A program made the translations under genes and the position numbers. A stretch of 64,000 nucleotides of DNA from Dactylosporangium siamense. GTDB lineage: Bacteria > Actinomycetota > Actinomycetes > Mycobacteriales > Micromonosporaceae. The notes beneath the pieces were generated by a model that made no database searches, was not told the origin of the DNA, and worked only from the letters and a program-made list of their open reading frames with translations. Below are positions 1 through 8,264 of the stretch, piece by piece (within the stretch, counting starts at the first letter, position 1; each line of letters starts with the position of its first letter). The DNA lies in NCBI RefSeq assembly GCF_016862795.1, contig NZ_BONQ01000077.1, positions 62,001 to 126,000 of the forward strand. Reading direction: 5' to 3'.

Positions 1-1
1 C

Positions 2-763
2 GCGGAGCACTGGGCCGCGAGCACCGACCTGCCCGCCTGGTACGCACACGTCGGCGAGACCCGGCGGGAGCAGGTTGGCCGCACCAGAGGGCTGGTCCGC
101 GAGCGGCTCTCGCAGGAGATCCAGCACTGGAAGGACGAAGCCGTCCGGCTCACCAACATCGTCCTGCAGGGCGGCAAGCCGACCATGCAGCCGACAACCG
201 CCGAACAGCGCGCCCAGGACCTCCGCCGACGCCTCACCCGCCGGATGGCGGAGCTGGACCAGGACGCGCATACGCAGGTGCGACCGCCGGCCGTTGCAGC
301 TGTCGCACTTGTCGTGCCGCAGGGGCTGATCGACCGCCGCGCCGGACGGCGGGAGGAGCCGGTCGCCGAGTACATGGAGGACCTGGCCGCGATCGAGCGC
401 CGCGCGATCCGCGCCGTAGTCGCGGCCGAGCAGCGGCTCGGCCGCGTGCCGCAGGTGATGGCGCACAACAATCCGGGGTACGACATCCGGTCGGCGGGGG
501 AGGACGACCAGATCGTCCACATCGAGGTGAAGGGCCGGTCGGCCGGGCACGACAGCTTCTTCGTCACGAACCGGGAGATCCGCGCCGGCCAGAACGCGGA
601 CAACTACCGGCTCGCCCTCGTCGAGGTCGACGAGCACGACCCGGCGGCCGACCGGGTGCACTACGTCCAGGACCCGTTCACAGATGTCCGGGTTTCCGCC
701 CTGGTCAACGGCGTCCAGTTCAAGTGGCCCCAGATGTGGTCCCGCGGTACCGAACCCAACTGA
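2..763 (+). CDS. C-terminal part of a helicase-like protein with DUF3883 domain (partial)
   Basis: The reading frame is open from the first bases of the window, so this is the 3' end of a longer gene; its start lies outside. The visible 253 residues begin with a charged helical segment (HWAAS..REQVGRTRGLVRERL) and end in a DUF3883 domain: a NNPGYDIRS motif followed by IEVKGR, where the Asp and the E-x-K form the core of a PD-(D/E)XK-type fold, and then FFVTNREI. This tail is typical of large SNF2-type helicases in actinobacteria, including those of DISARM-like and other defence islands. The helicase motifs themselves are not in the window, so the family is inferred from the tail only. The following gene lies 57 bases downstream and is not an obvious partner. 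Confidence 0.75.
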   Translation, partial: AEHWAASTDLPAWYAHVGETRREQVGRTRGLVRERLSQEIQHWKDEAVRLTNIVLQGGKPTMQPTTAEQRAQDLRRRLTRRMAELDQDAHTQVRPPAVAAVALVVPQGLIDRRAGRREEPVAEYMEDLAAIERRAIRAVVAAEQRLGRVPQVMAHNNPGYDIRSAGEDDQIVHIEVKGRSAGHDSFFVTNREIRAGQNADNYRLALVEVDEHDPAADRVHYVQDPFTDVRVSALVNGVQFKWPQMWSRGTEPN

Positions 764-820
764 ATGAATTGCCGCCCTGACCTGCGTGCTCGCCCCGTTG
801 CCGTGTGATGAACTGTCGAT

Positions 821-2047
821 ATGAGTCCGAAGAGTCGTGGGCGCCCGGCTGGCCGGGGGAAGCCGAAATCTCGACGTCAGGAGCCCGTGCGGTCGCTGCG
901 GCTCTCCGACCGGCTGATCCGGTCCGCCCGTGACCTGCTCGCCTGCACCGATCCACTGGAGGCCGAGGAGTGGGCCTCCGGCTGGCTCGGTCAGGTCTGG
1001 TTGACCGCCCCGCTCGGCGACAAGGACGCTGAGTCCACCTTCTGCGTCGAGGTTGCCGCGCGCTGCTGCACCCACCCGTCGCCGCAAGGGCTGGCCGCAT
1101 TGGCCGCCCTGCGGAGGGTCGCGCCGCCGAGTGAACATGCGCTGCTGGACGAGACGATCGCCATCCTGCGCGAAACCCAGCCGGCGCCGAGCTGGCTCGA
1201 TGCGGCGTTTTCGCCGGTACGGGCCATGCGCGCCATCGACGTCTACGACAGCGAGCGGGTGCTCTTCGTCGAGTACGGGTCGCATACGTTGCTTGCCCGG
1301 ATCCTCACCAGCGGTGGGCCGTCGTTGCAGCGGCTGGCGCTGCTGAACGGCGGTGCGGAGGAGGCATGGGAGCAAGCGCGGGAGGCTGTCGACGTACCGA
1401 TGCCGATCGAGGAAACCACGGTCGCCGAAGCGCTCGGCGAGATTGCCGACATGCTGAGGCACACCGACATGCTGTGGCCAAGGAATGACGACGAAGGCTT
1501 CGTTGCGTTGCGGGTGCTGGCGTGGACGCGGTCCCGGGCGTACCTCCCCGACTGGCCGGAGTTCGAGGCGCTCGCGGGCAGTCAACGGCAGGAACTCGTC
1601 GAGGCCTTCGTCGAGCGGACGACGGACTCCGAGGCATACCGGAGACTTGCCGACATCTTCCTCGACTACGGCGACGGGTACCTCGGCAACCGTCCACTCG
1701 GCTGGAGCCCAGACGCGGTCGAACTGTTCCTCACCGACTGGCTGCCGCGCAAGGCCTTCCTGGATGAGGACGAGCGTGCCGCGCTGCCCGACGCCCTGCG
1801 TAGCTGGCTGCGGTTCGCCCTCGAACGCCGAGGTGTCGCCGACGAATGGATCGTGCCGGTGATCGGCGAGGTCGATGCGTGGCTGCCGGAGTTCGAGGAC
1901 GCCCTGGACGACGAGGCGGCGTGGGGGCCGGCGAAGCAGATCGCCGCCGAGCTGGAGGCCCGCAACATCGACATCCGGGACAAGGACGCCGTCAACACCG
2001 TGGTCCGGCAGCTCAACGCCGAGAACCTGGCCAGGCGACTCCTGTAA
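821..2047 (+). CDS. Conserved hypothetical protein, 408 aa
   Basis: A soluble, acidic protein with a strongly basic N-terminus (MSPKSRGRPAGRGKPKSRR). It has no signal peptide, membrane segment or catalytic motif that I recognise. The composition is rich in Ala, Leu, Glu, Trp and Asp, suggesting an all-helical fold. The segment HTDMLWPRNDDEGFVALRVLAW and the C-terminal end (about residues 370-408) look like conserved blocks seen in hypothetical proteins of Streptomyces and Micromonospora; this is from memory. Codon use fits the neighbours. It starts 57 bases after the helicase tail on the same strand, so cotranscription is possible, but no function can be assigned. Confidence 0.75.
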   Translation: MSPKSRGRPAGRGKPKSRRQEPVRSLRLSDRLIRSARDLLACTDPLEAEEWASGWLGQVWLTAPLGDKDAESTFCVEVAARCCTHPSPQGLAALAALRRVAPPSEHALLDETIAILRETQPAPSWLDAAFSPVRAMRAIDVYDSERVLFVEYGSHTLLARILTSGGPSLQRLALLNGGAEEAWEQAREAVDVPMPIEETTVAEALGEIADMLRHTDMLWPRNDDEGFVALRVLAWTRSRAYLPDWPEFEALAGSQRQELVEAFVERTTDSEAYRRLADIFLDYGDGYLGNRPLGWSPDAVELFLTDWLPRKAFLDEDERAALPDALRSWLRFALERRGVADEWIVPVIGEVDAWLPEFEDALDDEAAWGPAKQIAAELEARNIDIRDKDAVNTVVRQLNAENLARRLL

Positions 2048-2215
2048 GGGCGGCGGGTGCGACCCCCCGTTATCAGCCGCACCCGCCGAACCCGTCAGGC
2101 ACGCCGATGCCGGCGCGTACCAGATACACGTCTCCGCCGGCGGATGGTTGCATCGTTTCAGAGAAATTTTTCGGGGCTCCGATGGCATAGGCTGCTGCGG
2201 TTCGCCTGAGCTGAA

Positions 2216-2881
2216 GTGGTGCGCCTGATGGCCGTTGCGCCGAACGTTGCCCGTCGCCGTCGTGCCGTCGCAGCGGTCCTGGTCGCCCTTGCCACGATGG
2301 TGCTGGTCACGCTGCCGGCGTGTCGCAACTCTGGGCCGCCGCCGAAATCCGCGCCGCCAGCCAGCCCGTCGCCGTCAGCCGCTGCGTTGGCGGCGCCTCC
2401 GCCGAACGCCCCGTCGTCACCCAGCGCGACCTGTACCACGTCAGCACGGGGAATTCCGATGGTGGACGGGGTCGAGGTCCAGCTGACGACGGGCTACCAG
2501 TCCGCGATGGTTCCGAAACCGGCCAACCTCTTCCAGGTCTGCCCGGCCGCCCGCCTGCCGTTCGCCCACATCACCTACGGCTGGAGCGTCGACCGCCAGC
2601 AGTACGTCCTGGTCGACACCGCCTCAGGTGCTCTCGTCCGGGACCAGCCGCCCCTGGCCCTGCCCATGAAGGGCATGATGGGCCGCTGCGGCGGCGCCGA
2701 CGCGCTCGTCGTCCCCGGACGATCGGTGCCGCCGTCGATTCCCCGTTCGGTCCAGGACAGCGCTAAGCAGCGCGATGCCCTCCGCGACTACCTGGCGAAG
2801 GACGGCCAGGTCATTCTGTTCCAGGCCGAGATGATTCCGTACGCCGACGTGATGTCCCGGAGCTTCTGCGGTCCGGCCTGA
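2216..2881 (+). CDS. Putative lipoprotein
   Basis: The N-terminus has an arginine cluster (RRRR, residues 13-16), a hydrophobic stretch and a lipobox LPAC with Cys36, so the product is probably exported and lipid-anchored. A Pro/Ser/Ala-rich linker follows (about residues 38-75), then a globular domain of about 145 residues with a few cysteines and no family I recognise. The GTG at 2216 gives 221 residues; an in-frame ATG at 2228 would keep the whole signal peptide and is an equally good start. No clear ribosome binding site decides between them. It stands alone between unrelated genes and is convergent with the NmrA-type reductase downstream. Confidence 0.7.
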   Translation: MVRLMAVAPNVARRRRAVAAVLVALATMVLVTLPACRNSGPPPKSAPPASPSPSAAALAAPPPNAPSSPSATCTTSARGIPMVDGVEVQLTTGYQSAMVPKPANLFQVCPAARLPFAHITYGWSVDRQQYVLVDTASGALVRDQPPLALPMKGMMGRCGGADALVVPGRSVPPSIPRSVQDSAKQRDALRDYLAKDGQVILFQAEMIPYADVMSRSFCGPA

Positions 2882-2915
2882 TCCACGAGGAACGCGTCAC
2901 GGAAGTCCTGCTGGC

Positions 2916-3755
2916 TCAGCTCTGGAAATCGGCCCGGTGGTCCTCGGCCCAGGTAGCGTACGTCCGCGCCGGCCGCCCGGTGATCCGCTCGACGACGTCG
3001 TTCACCGGGGCGGGCTTGCCCACCGCCTCGGCCATCAGGCCGAACAGCGCCGCCAGGAAGTCGGCGTCCATGGACTGGCGCATCTGCTGGAGTACCGGCT
3101 CAGGGTCGAGGTCCTCCACGGTCAGCGGCCGCCCCAGCACCTGGCCGAGGATCCGCACCTGCTGCGCCTGCGTCAGCGACTCCGGCCCGGTCAGGTCGTA
3201 CACCCGACCGCCGTGACCGCCGTCGACCAGCACCCGCGCCGCCACGGCCGCGACGTCGCGTTCGTGCACAGCGCTGAACGAAGCCCTGGTGTACGGCGCC
3301 CGGATCACGCCGCTTTGAAGTTGCATCGCAAAGGTCAAGGAGTTGATTGCCGGGAACAGCAGCCGCAGGAACGTCCAGTCGATCCCGGACGCCGCGATGG
3401 CCAGTTCGACGTCGCGGTGGTACTGGGCGATCACGTCGGGCTGCTGCTCGGCGTCGCCGGTGATCGCCCCGGACGACAGGAACACCAGCCGCCGCACGCC
3501 TGCCGCCTTGGCCGCGGCCAGCAGCGGAGCCACGTCCATGCCGTACGGCAGCACCAGGAACGCCGCCTCGACCCCGTCGAATGCCGGCGGCAGGGTCTCC
3601 GGGTTGGTGAGGTCCGCGGCGACGAGCTCGACCGAGGCAGGAAGGTCGGCCTTCGACGGGGTACGGGTCAGCGCCCGCACCGGCACGCCCGCGGCCACGA
3701 GCTCCTCCGCAGCCTGACGTCCGAAGTGAGCGGTGGCGCCGATGACGAGGTACAA
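2916..3755 (-). CDS. NmrA-type NAD(P)-binding reductase
   Basis: A Rossmann-fold protein of the NmrA/atypical SDR family (similar to NAD(P)H-dependent quinone or azo reductases). The N-terminus carries the cofactor loop VIGATAHFGRQAA, followed by ALTRTPSKA, which fits NADP binding, and LVAADLTNPETL. FLSSGAI and RLLFPAINSL are typical of the family, and the catalytic Tyr-x3-Lys of classical SDRs is not obvious, as usual for NmrA proteins. I place the start at the TTG at 3755 because AAGGAG lies six bases before it and the protein then begins with the cofactor fold (279 aa). An in-frame ATG at 3788 would add 11 residues, which would contain the ribosome binding site. The substrate is unknown. 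Confidence 0.85.
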   Translation of the reverse strand: MYLVIGATAHFGRQAAEELVAAGVPVRALTRTPSKADLPASVELVAADLTNPETLPPAFDGVEAAFLVLPYGMDVAPLLAAAKAAGVRRLVFLSSGAITGDAEQQPDVIAQYHRDVELAIAASGIDWTFLRLLFPAINSLTFAMQLQSGVIRAPYTRASFSAVHERDVAAVAARVLVDGGHGGRVYDLTGPESLTQAQQVRILGQVLGRPLTVEDLDPEPVLQQMRQSMDADFLAALFGLMAEAVGKPAPVNDVVERITGRPARTYATWAEDHRADFQS

Positions 3756-3866
3756 GAGGGGCTCCTTACGCTGGGGAACTGCCGCCATGGTGAGAACGCT
3801 ACGAGCAATTCAGGCCAGGACCGGTCCTAATTAACCCCGCCCGCACGTGTCAACCGCGACGGCCCC

Positions 3867-4376
3867 ATGCGCGTCTATGTCCCCGTGAACATCAAGCGAG
3901 CCGTCGTGCTTCTGGCCCTGCTCCTCGCCGGCTGCGGCGACCCGATCAAGCAGTCGGACGCGACCCCCTGGACCCCACCGACCGCGACGCCATCAGGTCC
4001 ACTGTGGACGGGGAAGGTCGACGTGACCCGGGAAACCGGAGCCCTGGCCGCTCCCGGCTTCAACGCCCTCATCGACGCCGAGAAGCCCAACTGGGCACAG
4101 TCGCCCGACGGCACAGTCACCGAACTGTTGAACCTGGGCCGAGGCTTCGACGGACCGGTCGACATCTACCTGCTGCGGGAAGGAGCGGACGGTAAGAACC
4201 CCGTCCTCACCGTGACCCTCACCAAGCTCGGCGACGACTCGATCAGAGCCATCCGGTACCGCATAGCCCTACGCCGCGGCGACGACGGCCGCTTCCGCTT
4301 CGTCGAGGGCAAGCGCACCCAACGCTGCCAGAACGGCCGCGGCCACCAGGACTTCTCCACCGACATCTGCTCCTGA
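3867..4376 (+). CDS. Small putative lipoprotein
   Basis: A 169-residue product with a short hydrophobic N-terminal segment (KRAVVLLALLLAGC) ending in a lipobox LAGC, then a Thr/Pro-rich linker and a compact domain with no recognised family. Two cysteines near the C-terminus (RCQNG, DICS) could form a disulphide outside the cell. The start may be this ATG or the in-frame GTG at 3885, which gives a more usual lipoprotein signal length. It diverges from the NmrA-type reductase and is convergent with the gene ending at 4466; a hairpin lies between. Confidence 0.7.
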   Translation: MRVYVPVNIKRAVVLLALLLAGCGDPIKQSDATPWTPPTATPSGPLWTGKVDVTRETGALAAPGFNALIDAEKPNWAQSPDGTVTELLNLGRGFDGPVDIYLLREGADGKNPVLTVTLTKLGDDSIRAIRYRIALRRGDDGRFRFVEGKRTQRCQNGRGHQDFSTDICS

Positions 4377-4400
4377 GCGAAGGCGTTGGTGAATCTTGCG

Positions 4401-4450
4401 ACTACCTGGTTGATCGGTGGTCCCAGGCGGCCACTCATCAACCAGGTAGT
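4401..4450. terminator. Bidirectional terminator hairpin
   Basis: A perfect 14-base stem (ACTACCTGGTTGAT at 4401-4414 pairing with ATCAACCAGGTAGT at 4437-4450) encloses a 22-base loop that itself contains a short GTGG/CCAC pair. It lies in the 89-base gap between two convergent genes, ending at 4376 (+) and 4466 (-). This is the expected place for a terminator used from both sides. No U-tract is present, as is common in high-GC actinobacteria. Confidence 0.7.
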
Positions 4451-4465
4451 GGTGCCTCGGACGAT

Positions 4466-5356
4466 CTACGGCATGGGTCCCTGATGATGGCGGCCCCGAG
4501 CGTTCGGCGGCCACGGTGGGTCGTCGAGTGCGACCGCCGACCGGGCAGCGGCAAGATCGACGGGAGAGCCGGCGAGGTCATCGGCGAGCTGCTGCAGCGG
4601 CGTCTGGATGATCAGTTGATACCGGGCGAGGTACAGCACGACGTCGCTGATTTTGTATCCGGCGTTCTGGGCCAGGAGCGCATATTCAGCGGCCTGAACT
4701 ATGGCCTCCGCCAGCTTGTCGTCCGGCATGAGGCCGGTCTTGATCTCGACCAGGTTGGTGCCGGCGATCAGGTCGGCCAGGCGGTATCCACCCCGAAACG
4801 GCACGTCGGCGGCGCGGACCGGACCCAGTTGTCGGAGGAGGTCACGCGGGCCGGCCTCATGCGCCTGCCAGAACACTCGAAACGTCGCCGCTTCGGCAGC
4901 CGCGACACGGCGGCGCGCGTTGAACGACTGCGCGTGGAGGTTCCACATGGCCAGAAATTGCTGGTTGGCCTCGGCGGTGTCGGCGTATCGGTACAGGAGA
5001 TCGAGCAGCTGGGCGAGATTGCTGCCGGCCGCGTGAAGCCACGTCCGCGGGACCGGCTCGGTGCGGCACCACCATCGGAAGTCAGCTTCGGGATCCTCCG
5101 GCGGAGGCTGGTAGCCGCTGCGCCAAGCGGTCCACAACGCCTCCATCGGCGGCAACGCGTCGAGCAGGTGCGGATACGGCATCCGCTCGGCGAGGTCGAA
5201 CACCGCGCACAGTTCGAACGTGCCGCCGAACAACGCGCGGTGGGGCGCGAACGCCGGCAGCGGCGTCGCGCGGGAGATCAGATGGCTGGCACGCGTCATC
5301 CATTCGCAGCGATCGCGCACGGGAAGGCGCAGCCAGCGGAGTGAGAGGGCGGACAC
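4466..5356 (-). CDS. Hypothetical protein with a PD-(D/E)XK-like core
   Basis: A soluble 296-residue protein. Around residues 190-230 it reads GYRLADLIAGTNLVEIKTG followed by an amphipathic helix with QAAEYALLA. Asp195, Glu204 and Lys206 thus form D-x8-E-x-K, the signature of PD-(D/E)XK nuclease-like folds, with a Q/E helix after it as in many phage and restriction nucleases. The N-terminal 180 residues are helical, Trp-rich and unrecognised. The GTG start lies four bases after the stop of the preceding FtsX-type permease gene, so the two may be cotranscribed, although a nuclease-like protein in a permease operon is unexpected. The nuclease assignment is inference; catalytic activity is not shown. 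Confidence 0.65.
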   Translation of the reverse strand: MSALSLRWLRLPVRDRCEWMTRASHLISRATPLPAFAPHRALFGGTFELCAVFDLAERMPYPHLLDALPPMEALWTAWRSGYQPPPEDPEADFRWWCRTEPVPRTWLHAAGSNLAQLLDLLYRYADTAEANQQFLAMWNLHAQSFNARRRVAAAEAATFRVFWQAHEAGPRDLLRQLGPVRAADVPFRGGYRLADLIAGTNLVEIKTGLMPDDKLAEAIVQAAEYALLAQNAGYKISDVVLYLARYQLIIQTPLQQLADDLAGSPVDLAAARSAVALDDPPWPPNARGRHHQGPMP

Positions 5357-5360
5357 GCGA

Positions 5361-8264
5361 CTACCGGACGAGTCCCGGCCGGCGCCGCGTCGCCGGGTCG
5401 GTGCCGCCGGCGCGCAGGGCCACGGCGAGCAGCAGGGTGACGCTCGCCAGCCAGGTCAACGGCACCGCGACCACATCAGGCCAGTGCGGCAACGGCAACG
5501 CCGGCAGGTCCTCGCCGAACACCGGCAGTGCCCACCCCGTCAGCCGCCACACTGCCAGCGCCGTCACCAGGCCGGCCACGCCGCTCACCACGACCAGCGC
5601 CGGATACGTCCACAGCCTCGCCCGCCGCAGGGCTCGGCGGGGAAGACCCTGGGTGCGCAGCGACGTCTCGTCCACGACCCGGGCGGACCGGTCCACCACG
5701 GCGATCAACCCGAGACCACCTGCGGCGAGGAGCACCGCCAGCGCACCCGACAGCAGATGGAACCACGTCGCCAGCGCAGGACCCTGCGAGGCAAGGCGCC
5801 GGCGCGTCTCGTCGACGGTCATGTCGTCGGTCACGATCAGGCCCTGGCGGGCCAGCAGCGTCAGCACATCAGCGGGGGCCGAGGTGTTCAGCCACACCTC
5901 CGACCGCTCGGCGGTGCCCGCCTCCGTGGCGACCCGGTTCGCATACTCCAGGTCGACCAAAGACCCCGCAGTCCCGAGCCGGGGCAACGCCTGCGACGCC
6001 CCGGCAGCGAGCACCGGCAACGGATACGGCGCGTCCACCGGCTGGAGCCAGACCCCGTCCGGCAGCCCACCCGGCGCGTCCACCGCCAGCCGCAGCCCAC
6101 CCCGCACCGCCGCCAGCTGCCCCCCGCTGACCCGCCACCGCGACGCATCGCCGAGATCCACACCACCGAGAAGGCGCACGGAGACCGTGACGCGGGTGCT
6201 GGTCGGTGAGGTGCTGCGCGCCCGGAGGTGAAGGCCCACCAGTCGGCAGCCGGAGACACAAAGAGGTGTCCGTTCTTGGAAGGTGTACGTCCCGTCGGCC
6301 GCCGCCGTGAACGGCAGCGTCACGGTCCCAAGTCCGTCCACAGAGGACAGCACCACCGAAAGCTCCACCGGCACCGACATCCGCAGGTCGGCCACATCAA
6401 AGGCCAGCGGCAGCGCGGACCCGGAGAACGTCACCGGCGGCCGCGCCGGCGGATGCAACAGTGCGGCCACCTCCGCCGAGGAGCGCCGCCCGTACGACGG
6501 CAGCCAGTCGACCACAGTGGACAGTCGAGGCGTGTCCACCGCGAGCGAGTCGGGCAGTTGCGCGGCAGCCATGGCGAACCGGCCGTCCGGGTCGACGGCA
6601 CGCACCGCCTGCAACAGATGGTCGCGGGACACCGGGGCGACCGACACGACCCGCGGCGCGCCGGTGCCGATCCGCGCGGCCAGGTCGCGGTCCTGGGCGG
6701 CCACGTCGGCGGCGCACACCGCGTACCCGAGCACGGCCACCGCCGTCACCAGCAGCAGGACGAGCCGCTGCGCCCCGGACCGGCGGGCGAGGTGCAGGGC
6801 TGCGAGGGAGACACCGAGCCGGCCGCGGCGCAACGCCGACCGCCCGAGCAGCCCGGCGAGCGGCGCGAACAGCCGGGCGAAGAGCAGCGCGAACGCCAGG
6901 ATGCACAACGCCGGCGCCAGCATCCCCACACCCGTCAGGCCCGTGACGAAGAGCTGGCCGACCGAGGCGGCGGCGAGCACCCCGACCAGCACCTCGCCCA
7001 CCGGCAGCGTCCGCCCGGTGCGCCGCGGCCGGACCCTGCGCAACAGCTCGACCACCGGACTGAGCAGGTGCCGCCGCTGCGCCAGCAACGCGACCACCAG
7101 CGCCCCGGCCGCCGCGAACGGCGCGTTCCGCAGCGCCGAGAAGCCGAGGAACGGCCCGCCCAGGCCGGGGAACAGCCACGCCGACAGCGCACCGACCAGC
7201 AGCTGACCGGCGACGCACCCGGCCACCGCACCCGCCACGATCGCGGCCAGGTTCTCGCCGAGGGCGAGCAGCCACCGGTGCCACCACGACCCGCCGTGCA
7301 GCGCCACGACCGCCAGCTCCGGACGGCGGCCCTCCACGCCGTAGTCCACCGCCAGGTACAGCACCAGATACGCCAGGAGTAGCAGCGGCACCGCGCCGAC
7401 CGGGACCGTCTGCCGGGCCAGGGTCCGGCTGCGCTCGACCCGGGTGAGCAGCGCCGGGATGGCGGTGGTGACGGTGAACGCCTGGCTGAGCCTTGCCGTG
7501 CGGTCCTTGAGGTCGGCGAGCTGGTTGCGCAGCTGCGAGATGCGGTCGGCGTCGAACGTCCCCGGTGCCGCGGTCGCGTCGACGCCGACGAGCGTCGACG
7601 TGCGCTGGAACAGGGCGAGGGTCGCCGCGCTGGTGAAGACGGGCTCGGCGGTGACGTGGACCGCGAAGTAGTCGTGCGCGCCCCAGTACTCCTCCTGCGG
7701 CGTGGCCGGGCGGTACACCCCGACGACCGTCAGCGGGGTCGCCTCCCCGAACGCGGCGTAGATCGGGCCGGTGGGGGAGCCCTTCGACACGGCGAACGCC
7801 AGGTCGATCGGGTCGCCGACGCCGAGGCCCAGCCGCTTGGCGGTGTGCTCGCCGAGCACCACCTCACCCGAGCCGAGGAAGCAGCGGCCGGACAACAGCG
7901 TCACGTGGGCGCAGGCTTCCTGGCGGTAGGTCAGCCGGGACGCGTCCGTCGGGGACGGTTCGATGCCGACGGTCGGGAACTCGGCGGAGTACACCTGGGT
8001 GAAACCGGGGATGGCGAGCAGCGCACCGGTGACGTCGGTGAAGTCGACGGTGCTCGTCGAGGTGTTGTCCACGGTCGCGCTGAGTGCGACGGTGCGCTCG
8101 CCGGGCGCCGCACCGGCCACCTCGCTGCGGACCACGGCCAGGTCGATCGTGCGCAGATACGCGGGCACCGCAACGGTCGCGCCGACCACGACCAGCGTCA
8201 GCAGCATGAGCGTCACCGCCTGGCCGCGCCGGGTGCGCAGCATGGCAAGCACCAGGGCGATCAC
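5361..8264 (-). CDS. FtsX-type ABC transporter permease (large)
   Basis: A 967-residue membrane protein of the MacB/FtsX superfamily, which moves or releases lipids, lipoproteins or peptides using a separate ATPase. It starts with MIALVLAMLRTRRGQAV, a first membrane helix, then a large extracytoplasmic domain, several helix groups (for example around VPLLLLAYLVLYLAVDYGVEGRR and the Ala/Leu-rich stretches after it), a second extracytoplasmic domain and C-terminal helices (LLSGALAVLLAAGGLGLIAVV). Cysteine pairs in the outer domains (CAHVTLLSGRC, CVSGC) could form disulphides. The GTG start at 8264 overlaps the stop of the upstream permease (GTGA) and is preceded by AGGAGG. The open frame continues further upstream, but inside the upstream gene. 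No ATP-binding subunit is adjacent. Confidence 0.85.
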   Translation of the reverse strand: MIALVLAMLRTRRGQAVTLMLLTLVVVGATVAVPAYLRTIDLAVVRSEVAGAAPGERTVALSATVDNTSTSTVDFTDVTGALLAIPGFTQVYSAEFPTVGIEPSPTDASRLTYRQEACAHVTLLSGRCFLGSGEVVLGEHTAKRLGLGVGDPIDLAFAVSKGSPTGPIYAAFGEATPLTVVGVYRPATPQEEYWGAHDYFAVHVTAEPVFTSAATLALFQRTSTLVGVDATAAPGTFDADRISQLRNQLADLKDRTARLSQAFTVTTAIPALLTRVERSRTLARQTVPVGAVPLLLLAYLVLYLAVDYGVEGRRPELAVVALHGGSWWHRWLLALGENLAAIVAGAVAGCVAGQLLVGALSAWLFPGLGGPFLGFSALRNAPFAAAGALVVALLAQRRHLLSPVVELLRRVRPRRTGRTLPVGEVLVGVLAAASVGQLFVTGLTGVGMLAPALCILAFALLFARLFAPLAGLLGRSALRRGRLGVSLAALHLARRSGAQRLVLLLVTAVAVLGYAVCAADVAAQDRDLAARIGTGAPRVVSVAPVSRDHLLQAVRAVDPDGRFAMAAAQLPDSLAVDTPRLSTVVDWLPSYGRRSSAEVAALLHPPARPPVTFSGSALPLAFDVADLRMSVPVELSVVLSSVDGLGTVTLPFTAAADGTYTFQERTPLCVSGCRLVGLHLRARSTSPTSTRVTVSVRLLGGVDLGDASRWRVSGGQLAAVRGGLRLAVDAPGGLPDGVWLQPVDAPYPLPVLAAGASQALPRLGTAGSLVDLEYANRVATEAGTAERSEVWLNTSAPADVLTLLARQGLIVTDDMTVDETRRRLASQGPALATWFHLLSGALAVLLAAGGLGLIAVVDRSARVVDETSLRTQGLPRRALRRARLWTYPALVVVSGVAGLVTALAVWRLTGWALPVFGEDLPALPLPHWPDVVAVPLTWLASVTLLLAVALRAGGTDPATRRRPGLVR

